Below are positions 1-9,009 of a DNA stretch of 35,069 nt, piece after piece. Each line of letters starts with the position of its first letter. Position 1 is the stretch's first letter. The stretch spans positions 43,409-78,477 of the forward strand of contig DOUE01000035.1 in NCBI GenBank assembly GCA_003520745.1. The letters run 5' to 3'. A program made the translations under genes and the position numbers. This stretch comes from Erysipelotrichaceae bacterium. GTDB taxonomy: Bacteria > Bacillota_I > Bacilli_A > Erysipelotrichales > Erysipelotrichaceae. Under the pieces are notes generated by a model. The model ran no database searches. It saw only the letters and a list, made by a program, of their open reading frames with translations, and was not told where the DNA came from.

Positions 1-522
1 AAAGGGGCGATCTTCCTCTTCTTGATTCTAATCACGGCCCTTCGGATCAACCCGGATCGAAGCACCTTGAATCAGACGATTCGAACGTTGACCGAGCCGG
101 TCAAGGAAGATTTCAGCGATGAAATACAACCGACAACCGTCGGGTTGCGCTGGCATCGATCCCATGGCATCGGCGGGATAAGAGGCTTGGTGGTGGATGG
201 GATGAACCCCGTACTCGACGACTACCTGCCGTTTTTCACGGATGAAATGAAGCGGACACAGGATATGAACCGTGCCATGGTGAAGACGTTGTTGCATATC
301 ATGAGTACGCTTCAAGACACGACGGTGCTGAAACGTGGCGGATTGGATGGATTAAGCTGGTATCAGAAACAAGCATCTAAGCACATCGACCAAGACAAAG
401 AGGCATGGCAAACATTCAGCGAGGAGTGCATCTCACGCAAGTTAAGCGGCGGGGGAAGCGCGGATGTCTTGGCCATCGTGATCTATCTCTACTTAGCGCT
501 ATCCAAGGAGGGAAACCTATGA
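1..522 (+). CDS. citG: Triphosphoribosyl-dephospho-CoA synthase, C-terminal part (5' end outside window)
   Basis: The reading frame is open from base 1, so the gene is cut by the window edge and about 173 C-terminal residues are visible. CitG makes the triphosphoribosyl-dephospho-CoA precursor of the citrate lyase prosthetic group. Family marks seen are the opening KGAIFL segment (part of the usual HKGAIF block), GGIRG, a DTTVLKRGG segment and the C-terminal SGGGSADVLA block, where the family usually has SPGGSADLLA. The stop overlaps the citD start (ATGA at 519-522), and a GGAGGG ribosome site for citD lies inside its 3' end. Lying directly before citD fits a citrate lyase operon. It could be the CitG half of a CitXG fusion, which the missing 5' part would decide. 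Confidence 0.82.
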   Translation, partial: KGAIFLFLILITALRINPDRSTLNQTIRTLTEPVKEDFSDEIQPTTVGLRWHRSHGIGGIRGLVVDGMNPVLDDYLPFFTDEMKRTQDMNRAMVKTLLHIMSTLQDTTVLKRGGLDGLSWYQKQASKHIDQDKEAWQTFSEECISRKLSGGGSADVLAIVIYLYLALSKEGNL

Positions 523-785
523 AAATCGAAAAGCCCGCACAAGCCGGGACACTGGAGTCCAACGACATCTATGTCCAGATTCTACCCAATCCGAAAGAAG
601 AGATCGAAATCCGTTTGAAAAGCGTGGTCATGCTTCAATTCGGGAAACAAATCCGACAGGTTGCGATGCAAACCCTGAATGAAAAAGGAATCACTTCCTG
701 TATTTTGAACTTGGAAGATAAGGGTGCGTTGGATTATACGATCAAAGCGCGGATCGAAAGTGCGGTTGAAAGAAGTCTATGTTGA
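519..785 (+). CDS. citD: Citrate lyase gamma subunit (acyl carrier protein)
   Basis: CitD is the acyl carrier subunit of citrate lyase and carries the 2'-(5''-triphosphoribosyl)-3'-dephospho-CoA group on a serine. The 88-residue product begins MKIEKPAQAGTLESND. The serine in the GTLES segment is residue 14, the position known to be modified in characterised CitD proteins. Its length is slightly below the usual 95-100 residues. The start at 519 is chosen because it has a GGAGGG ribosome site and the ATGA overlap with citG; a longer in-frame extension upstream would lie inside citG. It overlaps citE by 7 bases (779-785), so the subunits are probably made by coupled translation. Confidence 0.93.
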   Translation: MKIEKPAQAGTLESNDIYVQILPNPKEEIEIRLKSVVMLQFGKQIRQVAMQTLNEKGITSCILNLEDKGALDYTIKARIESAVERSLC

Positions 786-1645
786 GGCGCAGCGCACTGT
801 TCATGCCGGGAAACAACCCGGCCATGTTGCTCTCGGCACCGATTTTGGGAAGTGATTGCATCATTTTCGACCTGGAAGACAGCGTTTCTCTTAATCAAAA
901 AGATAGTGCCCGCTTATTGGTGAAGCATGCGATCGAGACCCTGGATTTCGGAAGTGTGGAAGTGGTCGTACGGATCAACCCCGTTTCATCCCAAGGATGG
1001 AAACAGGATCTGCGTGAAATCGTTCCTGTATATCCCGATGCAATCATGATCCCTAAAGCATGCAAGGAAGACGTGGAAGAGATCGAACGCTTCATTCTCG
1101 AAATCGAAGAAGAGAAACAGCTCACCAAGAAAGTGAAACTGATGATCATCGTCGAAACCGCCTATGGAATCGAAACGATCGTCGAAACGTTGAGATGTAG
1201 CCGACGCATCGAATGTGTTCTCTTGGGGGCGGAAGACTTGACGACCGATTTGGGGATCAAACGCACCAAAGAAGGCTATGAAATCGACTATGCGAGAGCT
1301 AAGGTCGCCATGGCGGCCCGCGCGTTCTCAGTCCAGGCGATGGATACGCCGTTTACCGATGTGGAAGACACTGAAGGGCTTGTGAAGGACACCCTCCACG
1401 CGAAATCCTTGGGATTCAGTGCGAAAGCATGCATCCATCCAAACCAAATCGATGCCATCCATGCCGTATTCGATCCGACGCAAAGCGAAATCGATTCGGC
1501 GATCGAGATCCTTGAAGAAAGAGATCGGGCATTATCATCGGGATTGGGGGTTTTCTCGATTCACGGGAAAATGATCGACCTCCCGGTGATCCAACGTGCC
1601 CAAAACATCGTCGACCTGGCACGAAAGACGGGGAAACTAAAATGA
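779..1645 (+). CDS. citE: Citrate lyase beta subunit (citryl-ACP lyase)
   Basis: CitE cleaves citryl-ACP into oxaloacetate and acetyl-ACP. The 288-residue product has the HpcH/HpaI aldolase (TIM barrel) look. It starts LRRSALFMPGNNP, then DCIIFDLEDSV (acidic metal/substrate region), the VVRINP strand, MIPKA, an IVETAYGIE stretch with a metal-binding glutamate, LLGAEDLTTDLG, and KACIHPNQ near residue 220. All are standard CitE blocks and the length is normal. It lies between citD and citF with overlaps at both ends. CitE-like stand-alone malyl/citramalyl lyases exist, but the flanking citD and citF make the citrate lyase role secure. Confidence 0.95.
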   Translation: MLRRSALFMPGNNPAMLLSAPILGSDCIIFDLEDSVSLNQKDSARLLVKHAIETLDFGSVEVVVRINPVSSQGWKQDLREIVPVYPDAIMIPKACKEDVEEIERFILEIEEEKQLTKKVKLMIIVETAYGIETIVETLRCSRRIECVLLGAEDLTTDLGIKRTKEGYEIDYARAKVAMAARAFSVQAMDTPFTDVEDTEGLVKDTLHAKSLGFSAKACIHPNQIDAIHAVFDPTQSEIDSAIEILEERDRALSSGLGVFSIHGKMIDLPVIQRAQNIVDLARKTGKLK

Positions 1646-3156
1646 AGAACGCACTCGGGAGGGATGTCCCCGGACATCCCTATCTTGGCTTACAACCAAT
1701 CGAAAGAATCGAATATAAACAAATAAAGTCTCTAAAAGAAGATCGAAAAGATAAAGTCCATTACGACCTTGAATCCTTCATCAAGACCTTGCCTCTAGAA
1801 GACAAAATGACCCTTTCCTTCCACCACCATTTACGCAACGGCGACTTCGTGATGAATCAGGTCATGGCGGAAGTGGCGAAATCGGGCGTCAAGAATCTCA
1901 CGATCTGCGCCAGTTCGATTTTCCCCACCCACGCACCGTTGGTTTCTCTCATCGAACAGAAAACCATCACAAAAATCATCGCGAGTTATATCTCCGGTCC
2001 CGTCGCGGATGCGATCAGCGAAGGTAAACTGGAGGATGTTTGTCTACTTCAGACCCATGGCTATCGCGCCACAAGCATCATGAGCGATGAAACCTCGATC
2101 GACATCGCCTTCATCGCCGCCCCCGCCTGCAGTCCTGAAGGAAACATCACAGGAAGCATGGGGCCTTCGGGTTGCGGCGTATTGGGCTATGCGATCGCGG
2201 ATGCCTGGTATGCGAAACGCGTCGTCGCCGTCACCGACTTCCTCGTCGACGTCCTCGTCCCGGAAATCCCGGCGTGTTGCGTTGACGACGTGGTGAAAGT
2301 CGATCGGATCGGAGACCCCGACGGTATCGTCAGCGGTACGACGAAGATCACACGGGATCCGGTCGGACTCCGTATCGCGAAGTCGACGGCCGAACTCATG
2401 AAGGCGACGGGATTATTGAAGAACGGATTCACGTTTCAAACCGGAGCCGGAGGGATTTCATTGGCGGTCGCCAAAGAAATCCATGCGCTTTGTCTCAATG
2501 AAAACATCAAAGGGAAATTCGCCAGCGGCGGCATCACGTCATATCTGGTAAAAATGTTGGAGGACGGGGTGTTCGAAGAACTTTACGACGTCCAGTGTTT
2601 CGAATTGGATGCGGTCGAGTCGATCAAACGCAATCCCAACCATCACAAGATGTCGGCGGCGAAGTATGCGGATATCCACGACCCCGACAACATCGTGAAC
2701 CAACTGGATTTCGTCATCCTCGGGGCGACCGAGATCGACCTTGATTTCAATGTCAACGTCACGACCGGAAGCGACGGAAGGATCATGGGGGGAAGCGGGG
2801 GGCACGCGGATACGGCCTACGGGGCGAAATTCGCCATCATCGTCTCCAAACTCGTCAGTTCAAGGATCTCGGTCGTCGTCGACCAAGTCACGACCATCAC
2901 GACCCCCGGGGGAACCGTGGATGTCTTGGTCACCGACCGGGGGATCGCGATCCATCCCCGCCATCAAGCGTTGATCGACCACCTCAAAGCCACGACGAAT
3001 CTCCCCATCGTCGAGATCCAAACCCTCTACCAACGGGCATTGGCACTGACCGGAATTCCGGAGAAAACACAAAACCTTGGGAGAATCGTCGCCTTAAGTC
3101 AATATCGTGACGGTACGATTCTCGATGTCATCCGTCAAATCGATACGGCAGAATAA
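1642..3156 (+). CDS. citF: Citrate lyase alpha subunit (citrate:acetyl-ACP transferase)
   Basis: CitF swaps the acetyl group on CitD for citrate, giving citryl-ACP and acetate. The 504-residue product matches the family length and architecture: N-terminal NALGRDVPG, LSFHHHLRNGD, an ICASSIFPTHAPLV stretch, the glycine-rich FQTGAGG region, FASGGIT, and the MGGSGGHADTAYGA block typical of CitF. Its start overlaps the citE stop (ATGA at 1642-1645). It is the last gene of the operon, with a terminator 4 bases after its stop. No citrate transporter or oxaloacetate decarboxylase is visible, so these would have to lie upstream or elsewhere. Confidence 0.96.
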   Translation: MKNALGRDVPGHPYLGLQPIERIEYKQIKSLKEDRKDKVHYDLESFIKTLPLEDKMTLSFHHHLRNGDFVMNQVMAEVAKSGVKNLTICASSIFPTHAPLVSLIEQKTITKIIASYISGPVADAISEGKLEDVCLLQTHGYRATSIMSDETSIDIAFIAAPACSPEGNITGSMGPSGCGVLGYAIADAWYAKRVVAVTDFLVDVLVPEIPACCVDDVVKVDRIGDPDGIVSGTTKITRDPVGLRIAKSTAELMKATGLLKNGFTFQTGAGGISLAVAKEIHALCLNENIKGKFASGGITSYLVKMLEDGVFEELYDVQCFELDAVESIKRNPNHHKMSAAKYADIHDPDNIVNQLDFVILGATEIDLDFNVNVTTGSDGRIMGGSGGHADTAYGAKFAIIVSKLVSSRISVVVDQVTTITTPGGTVDVLVTDRGIAIHPRHQALIDHLKATTNLPIVEIQTLYQRALALTGIPEKTQNLGRIVALSQYRDGTILDVIRQIDTAE

Positions 3157-3160
3157 ACTG

Positions 3161-3194
3161 AAACTCCGTTCCGTCAAGGATACGGAGTTTTATT
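3161..3194 (+). terminator. Rho-independent terminator of the citrate lyase operon
   Basis: A perfect 9-bp stem (AAACTCCGT at 3161-3169 pairing with ACGGAGTTT at 3182-3190) encloses a 12-base loop and runs into TTTTATT. It starts 4 bases after the citF stop. Confidence 0.8.
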
Positions 3195-3214
3195 ACAAGA
3201 GGGACGTCAGATTT

Positions 3215-3238
3215 TGGTATAATAAGGGGCAAGAGGTG
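3215..3238 (+). promoter_or_regulatory. Extended -10 promoter and ribosome site for mutS
   Basis: TGGTATAAT at 3215-3223 is a perfect extended -10 box. No good -35 box is present at 17 bases; TTACAA at 3193-3198 would be 19 bases away and overlaps the end of the citF terminator. AGAGGTG at 3232-3238 is the mutS ribosome site. Confidence 0.7.
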
Positions 3239-3243
3239 TTTGA

Positions 3244-5757
3244 ATGGAAAAGCTAAGCCCGATGATGAAACAGTATCAAGAAGTCAAAGAGAAATACCAA
3301 GACGCGTTGGTGATGTTTCGCCTGGGCGATTTTTATGAGTTGTTTTTCGATGACGCGAAGATCGCATCCCTTGAATTGGATCTCGTGTTGACCGGTCGTC
3401 CTGCCGGAGAGAGCGGACGGGCTCCGATGTGCGGCGTCCCTCACCATGCGATCGCCGGCTATGTCCAGAAATTGGTCGACAACGGACACAAGGTCGCCAT
3501 CGTCGAACAAATGGAAGACCCTTCGGTCGCCGTCGGCTTGGTGAAGCGGGATGTGGTCAAGGTCGTGACCCCCGGAACCATCCTGGATGAAGTCAGCGAC
3601 GATAAGAACAGTGTCCGCATCGCGTCGCTCTCCGTTTTCGCAGGGAAGATGTTCTTGGTGTTCTGTGAATTGGCCGGAGGGGAAACCCAGGTTCTCATCT
3701 TCGATGCGAAAGTCTCCCTCCTGAAGCAACATATCCTGAAATTCAATATACGGGAGTTGGTCCTGCCGTCCGATTTCCCGGAAAATACATTACTGCGCTT
3801 GCGTGACTTTGGGCGTGCGATGATCTCGTTCTGCGACGATGCATCGCTTAGCGATGAGGCGACCCAACGCTTGGGAAACATCGACGACCCCTTGAAACGT
3901 TCGACCTATGGTCGTTTACTACGATATCTCGAATCGACGCAACGTCGATCGTTGTTGCACCTGAAACCGGTTCAGGACGACAACCGTCACCAGATTTTGG
4001 AAATGGATTACAGTACGCTTCAGAATCTTGAACTCACCCAGTCGTTGCGGACCAACTCGAAAAGCGAGACGTTGTTTCGCTTCCTAGATACCTGTCATAC
4101 TTCAATGGGATCCCGTCTACTTCGTAACTGGATCGAACAGCCGCTACGCGATAAACCATTGATCACACTGCGCCAAGACCGGATCGCGGTGTTGGTGAAG
4201 GACATCCTGCTTCGCGACGGCTTGGCGAACACATTAAAAGGGTGCTACGACTTGGAACGGTTGATCGCGAAGAGTGCGTTCGGGAGTGCGAATCCCCAGG
4301 ATTGCCTGCGCTTACGAAGGACCCTGAATGCCGTCCCCATCCTTCAAGAAGTTTTAAGAGAACATAAAATCTACACCGCGTTGATTTCGGTCGATGGGTG
4401 CGACGATTTACGGAAGACGTTGGAGATCGCGTTGAGCGAGAACCCTCCGGCGTTCTTGAAAGACGGGAACGTCATCCGCGAAGGATACAACCAGGAATTG
4501 GATGAACTGAGAACCATCCAGCATTCCGGGAAACAATGGATTCTTGAATTCGAGAACCAAGAGAAAGAACGGACCGGGATCAAGAACCTGAAGGTCGGAT
4601 ACAACCGGGTTTTCGGCTACTACATCGAGATTTCAAAAGGGAATGTCTCCTTCGTCAAAGAAGACTTCGAATACGTACGCAAACAGACCTTGGCGAATGC
4701 GGAACGATACATCACGCCTCTCCTCAAAGAAAAGGAAGATGCGATCTTGCATGCGGAAGAACGAGCCCTGCGGTTGGAAACGAGATTGTTTTTGGAGTTG
4801 ATCGAAGACATCAACGGTCACATCGCGAAAATCCAGCGCATCGGAGCGATGATCAGCGAAGTCGACGTGTTGCTTGCGTTGGCCGAGAAGTCCCAGCAAG
4901 CCGGCTATGTCCGGCCGACCTTCCATGACGGGGAGGCGTTGGACATCGTCGAGGGAAGACATCCGATCTTGGAGAAACATACGAAATATGTCTCCAATTC
5001 CTGTAAAATCAGCGAAGAAACCCCGATTCTATTAATTACCGGTCCCAATATGGGCGGGAAAAGCACCTACATGCGCCAAGTCGCCCTCAACGTCATTTTG
5101 GCGCAGATGGGATGTTGGGTCCCGGCGCAGAAAGCCTCTTTGCCGTTGATCGACAAGATCTTTACCCGCATGGGGGCCAGCGACGATATCCTACAGGGTC
5201 AATCGACTTTCATGGTCGAGATGACGGAAGCCAATCTCGCCCTAAGCAACGCGACCAAGCAGTCCATGGTTTTCTTCGATGAGATCGGACGGGGGACGTC
5301 CACCTATGACGGGATGGCCTTGGCACAGGCGATCGTCGAGTACATCGCGACCGTGATCGGATGCAAGACCCTGTTCAGCACCCACTACCATGAACTCACC
5401 CAGCTCGACCAATCGCTCTCCCAAGTGAAGAACCTCCATGTGGAAGTGCATGAGGAAGGGGACGACGTCCATTTCCTCTATCGTGTCAAACACGGACGAT
5501 CCGACCGGTCCTATGGCGTCAACGTCGCACGACTGGCGAAATTGCCCGATGCGGTGCTGGTAAGGGCGAAACACCTGCTAAAAGAACTGGAAAGCAAGAA
5601 GCGTGTCGTCCAGCAAACCATGGAGATCGTGGAGATGGTCAGGGTTCCCAAACACCTGGAAACCATCGACGAACAATTGAAGCACGTCGATGTGGACAAT
5701 ACGACGCCACTGGAAGCGTTAAGATATTTAAGCGAATGGAAGAAACTCCAAAAATAG
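3244..5757 (+). CDS. mutS: DNA mismatch repair ATPase MutS
   Basis: MutS recognises base mismatches and small loops and recruits MutL. At 837 residues it has full MutS length. The N-terminal mismatch-binding domain shows the Phe-X-Glu reading motif at residues 30-32 (DFYELF). The core/clamp domains follow, with the QSLRTNSKSETLFRFLD and GYNRVFGYYIE segments. The ABC-type ATPase has Walker A GPNMGGKST at 600-608, and later the STFMVEM, FFDEIGRGTSTYDG (Walker B) and STHYHEL blocks. It is the first gene of the mutS-mutL-miaA-msrA unit, with its own promoter. The presence of a mutL with an endonuclease motif next door implies MutH-independent repair. Confidence 0.98.
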   Translation: MEKLSPMMKQYQEVKEKYQDALVMFRLGDFYELFFDDAKIASLELDLVLTGRPAGESGRAPMCGVPHHAIAGYVQKLVDNGHKVAIVEQMEDPSVAVGLVKRDVVKVVTPGTILDEVSDDKNSVRIASLSVFAGKMFLVFCELAGGETQVLIFDAKVSLLKQHILKFNIRELVLPSDFPENTLLRLRDFGRAMISFCDDASLSDEATQRLGNIDDPLKRSTYGRLLRYLESTQRRSLLHLKPVQDDNRHQILEMDYSTLQNLELTQSLRTNSKSETLFRFLDTCHTSMGSRLLRNWIEQPLRDKPLITLRQDRIAVLVKDILLRDGLANTLKGCYDLERLIAKSAFGSANPQDCLRLRRTLNAVPILQEVLREHKIYTALISVDGCDDLRKTLEIALSENPPAFLKDGNVIREGYNQELDELRTIQHSGKQWILEFENQEKERTGIKNLKVGYNRVFGYYIEISKGNVSFVKEDFEYVRKQTLANAERYITPLLKEKEDAILHAEERALRLETRLFLELIEDINGHIAKIQRIGAMISEVDVLLALAEKSQQAGYVRPTFHDGEALDIVEGRHPILEKHTKYVSNSCKISEETPILLITGPNMGGKSTYMRQVALNVILAQMGCWVPAQKASLPLIDKIFTRMGASDDILQGQSTFMVEMTEANLALSNATKQSMVFFDEIGRGTSTYDGMALAQAIVEYIATVIGCKTLFSTHYHELTQLDQSLSQVKNLHVEVHEEGDDVHFLYRVKHGRSDRSYGVNVARLAKLPDAVLVRAKHLLKELESKKRVVQQTMEIVEMVRVPKHLETIDEQLKHVDVDNTTPLEALRYLSEWKKLQK

Positions 5758-5772
5758 AAACGAGGGAAAAGC

Positions 5773-7506
5773 ATGGCGATCATCAAACGACTCGATGAAC
5801 ATCTTACCAATATGATCGCAGCCGGTGAAGTGGTCGAACGTCCGATGGGCGTCGTCAAGGAATTGGTCGAGAATGCGATCGATGCGCATGCGACCTACAT
5901 TACGATTCGGATCACACAAGGCGGGATCGAAAGCATCGAAGTCGAAGATAACGGCGTCGGGATGGACAGTGCTGATGCGCTTTTGGCTTTTGAGCGTCAT
6001 TCCACCAGTAAAATCGCCTCCCAGAGCGATCTTTTCGCCTTGCATTCGCTCGGGTTCAGAGGGGAAGCACTGCCTTCCATCGCTTCCGTCAGTAAAACGA
6101 CGCTCACGACCTCGGACGGGAATGAATCCACATTCGTACAGATCGACTACGGGACACGGACGATGGTTCGTCCCCATGCCTGCGCCCGTGGGACCACCCT
6201 CCGTGTGGAGAACTTGTTCCGCAAAACGCCGGCACGATTGAAGCATCTCAAAACCGCCCAGTACGAAGGCTCGCTCATCATCGATTTGATCGAGAAGTTC
6301 GCACTCTGTTATCCCGAAGTCGCCTTCAAATTGATTAGCGATGAGAAAACCATCCTTGAAACCTCGGGTAACGGTCAATTGATCGACTGCATCGCACGGA
6401 CGCTGTCCAACCCGGTCGCACGCTTGGCCAGGGAGTTCTCGGCCGCCGATTATGACTTCACGATCGAAGGCGCGCTCATCCTGCCGAGCGAATCCCGTTC
6501 CAACAATAAAGGCATCTTCATTTTCATCAACCACCGGATCATCCGTTCCTGGCAAATCCAGAAAGCGATCCTGGAAGCCTATCGTCCTTTCCTCTCCCCC
6601 GACCGTTTCCCGATCCTTGTGATGCATATCCGCATGGATAGCTCCTTGGTCGACGTGAACGTCCATCCTTCCAAGTGGGAGATCCGTCTTTCCAAGGAGC
6701 AACAGCTCTATTTCCTCATCGTCGACCAATTGTCGGCGTATCTGCGATCCTATATGGCGGCGCCGGCGATCAAACTGACACAGACTCAAGAACGGGTAGT
6801 GCAAGACCCGCTCTTCAGCGTCGACCATCCCGACCTTTATCCCCAGAATCCGGTGAACTACGAAGTGCGTGAGGAGAAGATCGAAGCGAGGGATACGGAC
6901 CTACCCGATCAAGAGTCGCAGAATGCCAACGTTTTTCCGCACTTGGAAGTCCTTTCCCAATTGCATGGCCGCTATATCCTCGCCAGCGCCTCCGACGGGT
7001 TGTATATCGTCGACCAACACGCGGCGAAGGAGCGGGTCAACTACGAAAAGTTCCAAGACTTGCTTCTCCATGAAAATGCATCGGTCCAGACCTTGACGGT
7101 ACCGATCCTGATCGAGACCAAAGCGAGCGTCATCGCCCGCTTCGATGAACTTCAAACCCTCCTTAAGAAACTTGAAATCCATCTCGAACAACTTTCCGGG
7201 AACAGCCTTTTAGTCAGAAGTCTTCCGATTTGGCTTCATGACGTGGATGAAACCGCGTTTTTGAAAGACCTGATCGATTCCTTCGAATCCCAACGGACGA
7301 TCACGCTGGAGAAAGTACGCCAAGACGCCTTGGCCTCTTTGGCCTGCCACGCCTCCGTCCGCTTCAACCAAGCCCTGACCCGTCAAGAGATGGCGAATAT
7401 CCTGGTCGAACTCTCACGGTGCCGGCAACCCTTCAATTGTCCCCATGGACGTCCGACCTTCCTCAAAATCAGTTCGGAACAATTGTTAAAGGAGTTCGGC
7501 CGATGA
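5773..7506 (+). CDS. mutL: DNA mismatch repair protein MutL with endonuclease motif
   Basis: MutL couples mismatch recognition to strand incision. The 577-residue product has the GHKL ATPase blocks at the N-terminus: ELVENAIDA, DNGVGM, and the HSTSKI / GFRGEAL region. The C-terminal dimerisation domain carries DQHAAKERVNYE starting at residue 414. This fits DQHA(X)2E(X)4E, the metal-binding nuclease motif of MutLs from bacteria without MutH, and the CPHGRPT block follows near the end. The linker is short, so the protein is at the small end for the family. It starts 16 bases after mutS with a GAGGG ribosome site, and its stop overlaps the miaA start (ATGA at 7503-7506). Confidence 0.97.
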   Translation: MAIIKRLDEHLTNMIAAGEVVERPMGVVKELVENAIDAHATYITIRITQGGIESIEVEDNGVGMDSADALLAFERHSTSKIASQSDLFALHSLGFRGEALPSIASVSKTTLTTSDGNESTFVQIDYGTRTMVRPHACARGTTLRVENLFRKTPARLKHLKTAQYEGSLIIDLIEKFALCYPEVAFKLISDEKTILETSGNGQLIDCIARTLSNPVARLAREFSAADYDFTIEGALILPSESRSNNKGIFIFINHRIIRSWQIQKAILEAYRPFLSPDRFPILVMHIRMDSSLVDVNVHPSKWEIRLSKEQQLYFLIVDQLSAYLRSYMAAPAIKLTQTQERVVQDPLFSVDHPDLYPQNPVNYEVREEKIEARDTDLPDQESQNANVFPHLEVLSQLHGRYILASASDGLYIVDQHAAKERVNYEKFQDLLLHENASVQTLTVPILIETKASVIARFDELQTLLKKLEIHLEQLSGNSLLVRSLPIWLHDVDETAFLKDLIDSFESQRTITLEKVRQDALASLACHASVRFNQALTRQEMANILVELSRCRQPFNCPHGRPTFLKISSEQLLKEFGR

Positions 7507-8411
7507 AAAAAGTGATCGTCATCGCCGGTGCGACAGCGACCGGTAAGTCTTCGTTTGGAATCCGACTCGCCCATGCCTTGAAAACCGAAATCATCTCGGG
7601 CGACAGCATCCAAGTCTATCGCGACCTCAACATCGGGTCGGCGAAACTCTCCTATGATGAAATGGAAGGGGTCCTCCACCATTGCATCGATACCCGCGAC
7701 CTGAGCGAACGCTATAGCGTCTACGACTTCCAACAGGAAGCCCGCGCCGCGATCGCCGACATCCACGACCAAGGGAAAATCCCGATCCTGGTCGGCGGTA
7801 CGGGCTTGTATCTGAAGGCGGTTCTGTTCGATTATGACTTCACGGAAGAAGAGAACGAAATCCCCGTCAGCGATGAAAGCAATGAAGCGCTCTATGCAAG
7901 ACTGCTTGAACTCGACCCCGAATCCGCGAAATCCATCCACCCCAACAACCGTAAACGCGTGTTGCGTGCGCTGGAGATTGCGAAGAGCGGGGAACTCAAA
8001 TCCGAACGTGAAGCAAAACAGTTAAAAAAACCGATCTACGATGTTACCATGGTCGTACTGGATGTACCGCGCGAAATCTTGGACGAACGCATCCAACGAC
8101 GCGTCCAAACCATGATCGAGAACGGACTGGAAGAAGAAGTACGCCGTTGCTTCGAGTATCCGAAAACCCGGGAGTACCAAAGCTTCCAAGGGATCGGATA
8201 CAAAGAGTGGAAAGAGTACCTTGAAAACAAGGCGACGATTTCCCAGACAATCGAAGCCATCGTCATCCATACCCGTCAGTTCGCGAAACGTCAACTCACC
8301 TGGTTTAAACACCAATGCGAAGCGACTTGGGTGAATGCGTTGGATCCGCTCGCCCTGGACCAACTCGAAAAACAGATTCTCGCCTGGGCGACACAGGAGG
8401 AAACACAATGA
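7503..8411 (+). CDS. miaA: tRNA dimethylallyltransferase
   Basis: MiaA adds a dimethylallyl group from DMAPP to A37 of tRNAs that read UNN codons. The 302-residue product has the P-loop GATATGKS at residues 9-16, then the ISGDSIQVYRDLNIGSAK block (substrate and active-site aspartate), the HHCIDTR region, and the GGTGLYL segment. The start at 7503 is chosen because it has AAAGGAG 6 bases upstream, overlaps the mutL stop, and puts the P-loop at the right distance from the N-terminus. The neighbouring ispF at 26758 suggests DMAPP comes from the MEP pathway in this organism. Confidence 0.96.
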   Translation: MKKVIVIAGATATGKSSFGIRLAHALKTEIISGDSIQVYRDLNIGSAKLSYDEMEGVLHHCIDTRDLSERYSVYDFQQEARAAIADIHDQGKIPILVGGTGLYLKAVLFDYDFTEEENEIPVSDESNEALYARLLELDPESAKSIHPNNRKRVLRALEIAKSGELKSEREAKQLKKPIYDVTMVVLDVPREILDERIQRRVQTMIENGLEEEVRRCFEYPKTREYQSFQGIGYKEWKEYLENKATISQTIEAIVIHTRQFAKRQLTWFKHQCEATWVNALDPLALDQLEKQILAWATQEETQ

Positions 8412-8920
8412 AGAAAATCGTACTTGCCGGAGGTTGTTTCTGGGGGGTCGAAGAGTATTTCAGAAGACTTAACGGAACCCACGAAACACGTGTCGGATAC
8501 GCCCAAGGATTCCATGAGAACCCGACATACCACGAAGTCTGTTCAGGCTTCACCAAACATGCGGAAGTCGTCGAAGTGACCTATGATGAAACCGTCCTCG
8601 GTCTCCGTCAACTCATCGACCATCTTTTCCGCATCATCGATCCGACCTCCCTCAATAAACAAGGCGGCGACGTCGGGACGCAATACCGGGTCGGCGCCTA
8701 TCCTGAATCGGAAGAAGAACTGAAATTGATCCGCGACGAAGTGGATGCCCGTCAAAAAGACTATCGCAAACCCTTGGTATTCGAAGTCGAGAAGCTGAAA
8801 TCCTTCTGGACCGCCGAACAATACCATCAGGAATACCTGGTGAAAAACCCGGGTGGATACTGCCATGTGGACTTCCGCAAGATCAAACCCGAGGAATTGA
8901 AGGATAAATACCGCAAATAG
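8408..8920 (+). CDS. msrA: Peptide methionine-S-sulfoxide reductase MsrA
   Basis: MsrA reduces methionine-S-sulfoxide in free methionine and proteins. The 170-residue product begins MKKIVLAGGCFWGVEE, with the catalytic cysteine at residue 10 in the GCFWG motif. The GDVGTQYR segment and the C-terminal EYLVKNPGGYC, which may supply a resolving cysteine, are also family blocks. There is no MsrB fusion. The start is set by GGAGG 7-11 bases upstream and by the ATGA overlap with miaA (8408-8411). It is the last gene of the mutS unit. Confidence 0.97.
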   Translation: MKKIVLAGGCFWGVEEYFRRLNGTHETRVGYAQGFHENPTYHEVCSGFTKHAEVVEVTYDETVLGLRQLIDHLFRIIDPTSLNKQGGDVGTQYRVGAYPESEEELKLIRDEVDARQKDYRKPLVFEVEKLKSFWTAEQYHQEYLVKNPGGYCHVDFRKIKPEELKDKYRK

Positions 8921-8982
8921 GCCTGATTTATCGGATAAGAAGATAATCTATGTAATATAATAGATATATGAATGAATGAAAT

Positions 8983-9009
8983 AAAAAGGATGACAAGGTC
9001 ATCCTTTTT
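8983..9009. terminator. Bidirectional terminator between msrA and the GH3 glycosidase
   Basis: A perfect 12-bp stem (AAAAAGGATGAC at 8983-8994 with GTCATCCTTTTT at 8998-9009) has a 3-base loop. It ends in a T run on both strands, so it can serve msrA (plus) and the glycosidase (minus). The stop codon of the minus-strand gene (8999-9001) lies inside the right arm. Confidence 0.9.

Noticed and set aside
5728..6828. Long open frame on the minus strand opposite mutL (366 codons)
   Set aside because: It is antisense to a clear MutL, has no ribosome site or family motif, and is low-complexity Asp/Gly/Arg-rich, as expected for a shadow frame of a balanced-GC gene.
8956..8961. TATAAT between msrA and the bidirectional terminator
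   Set aside because: There is no -35, and any transcript would hit the terminator within about 50 bases. The region is simply AT-rich.
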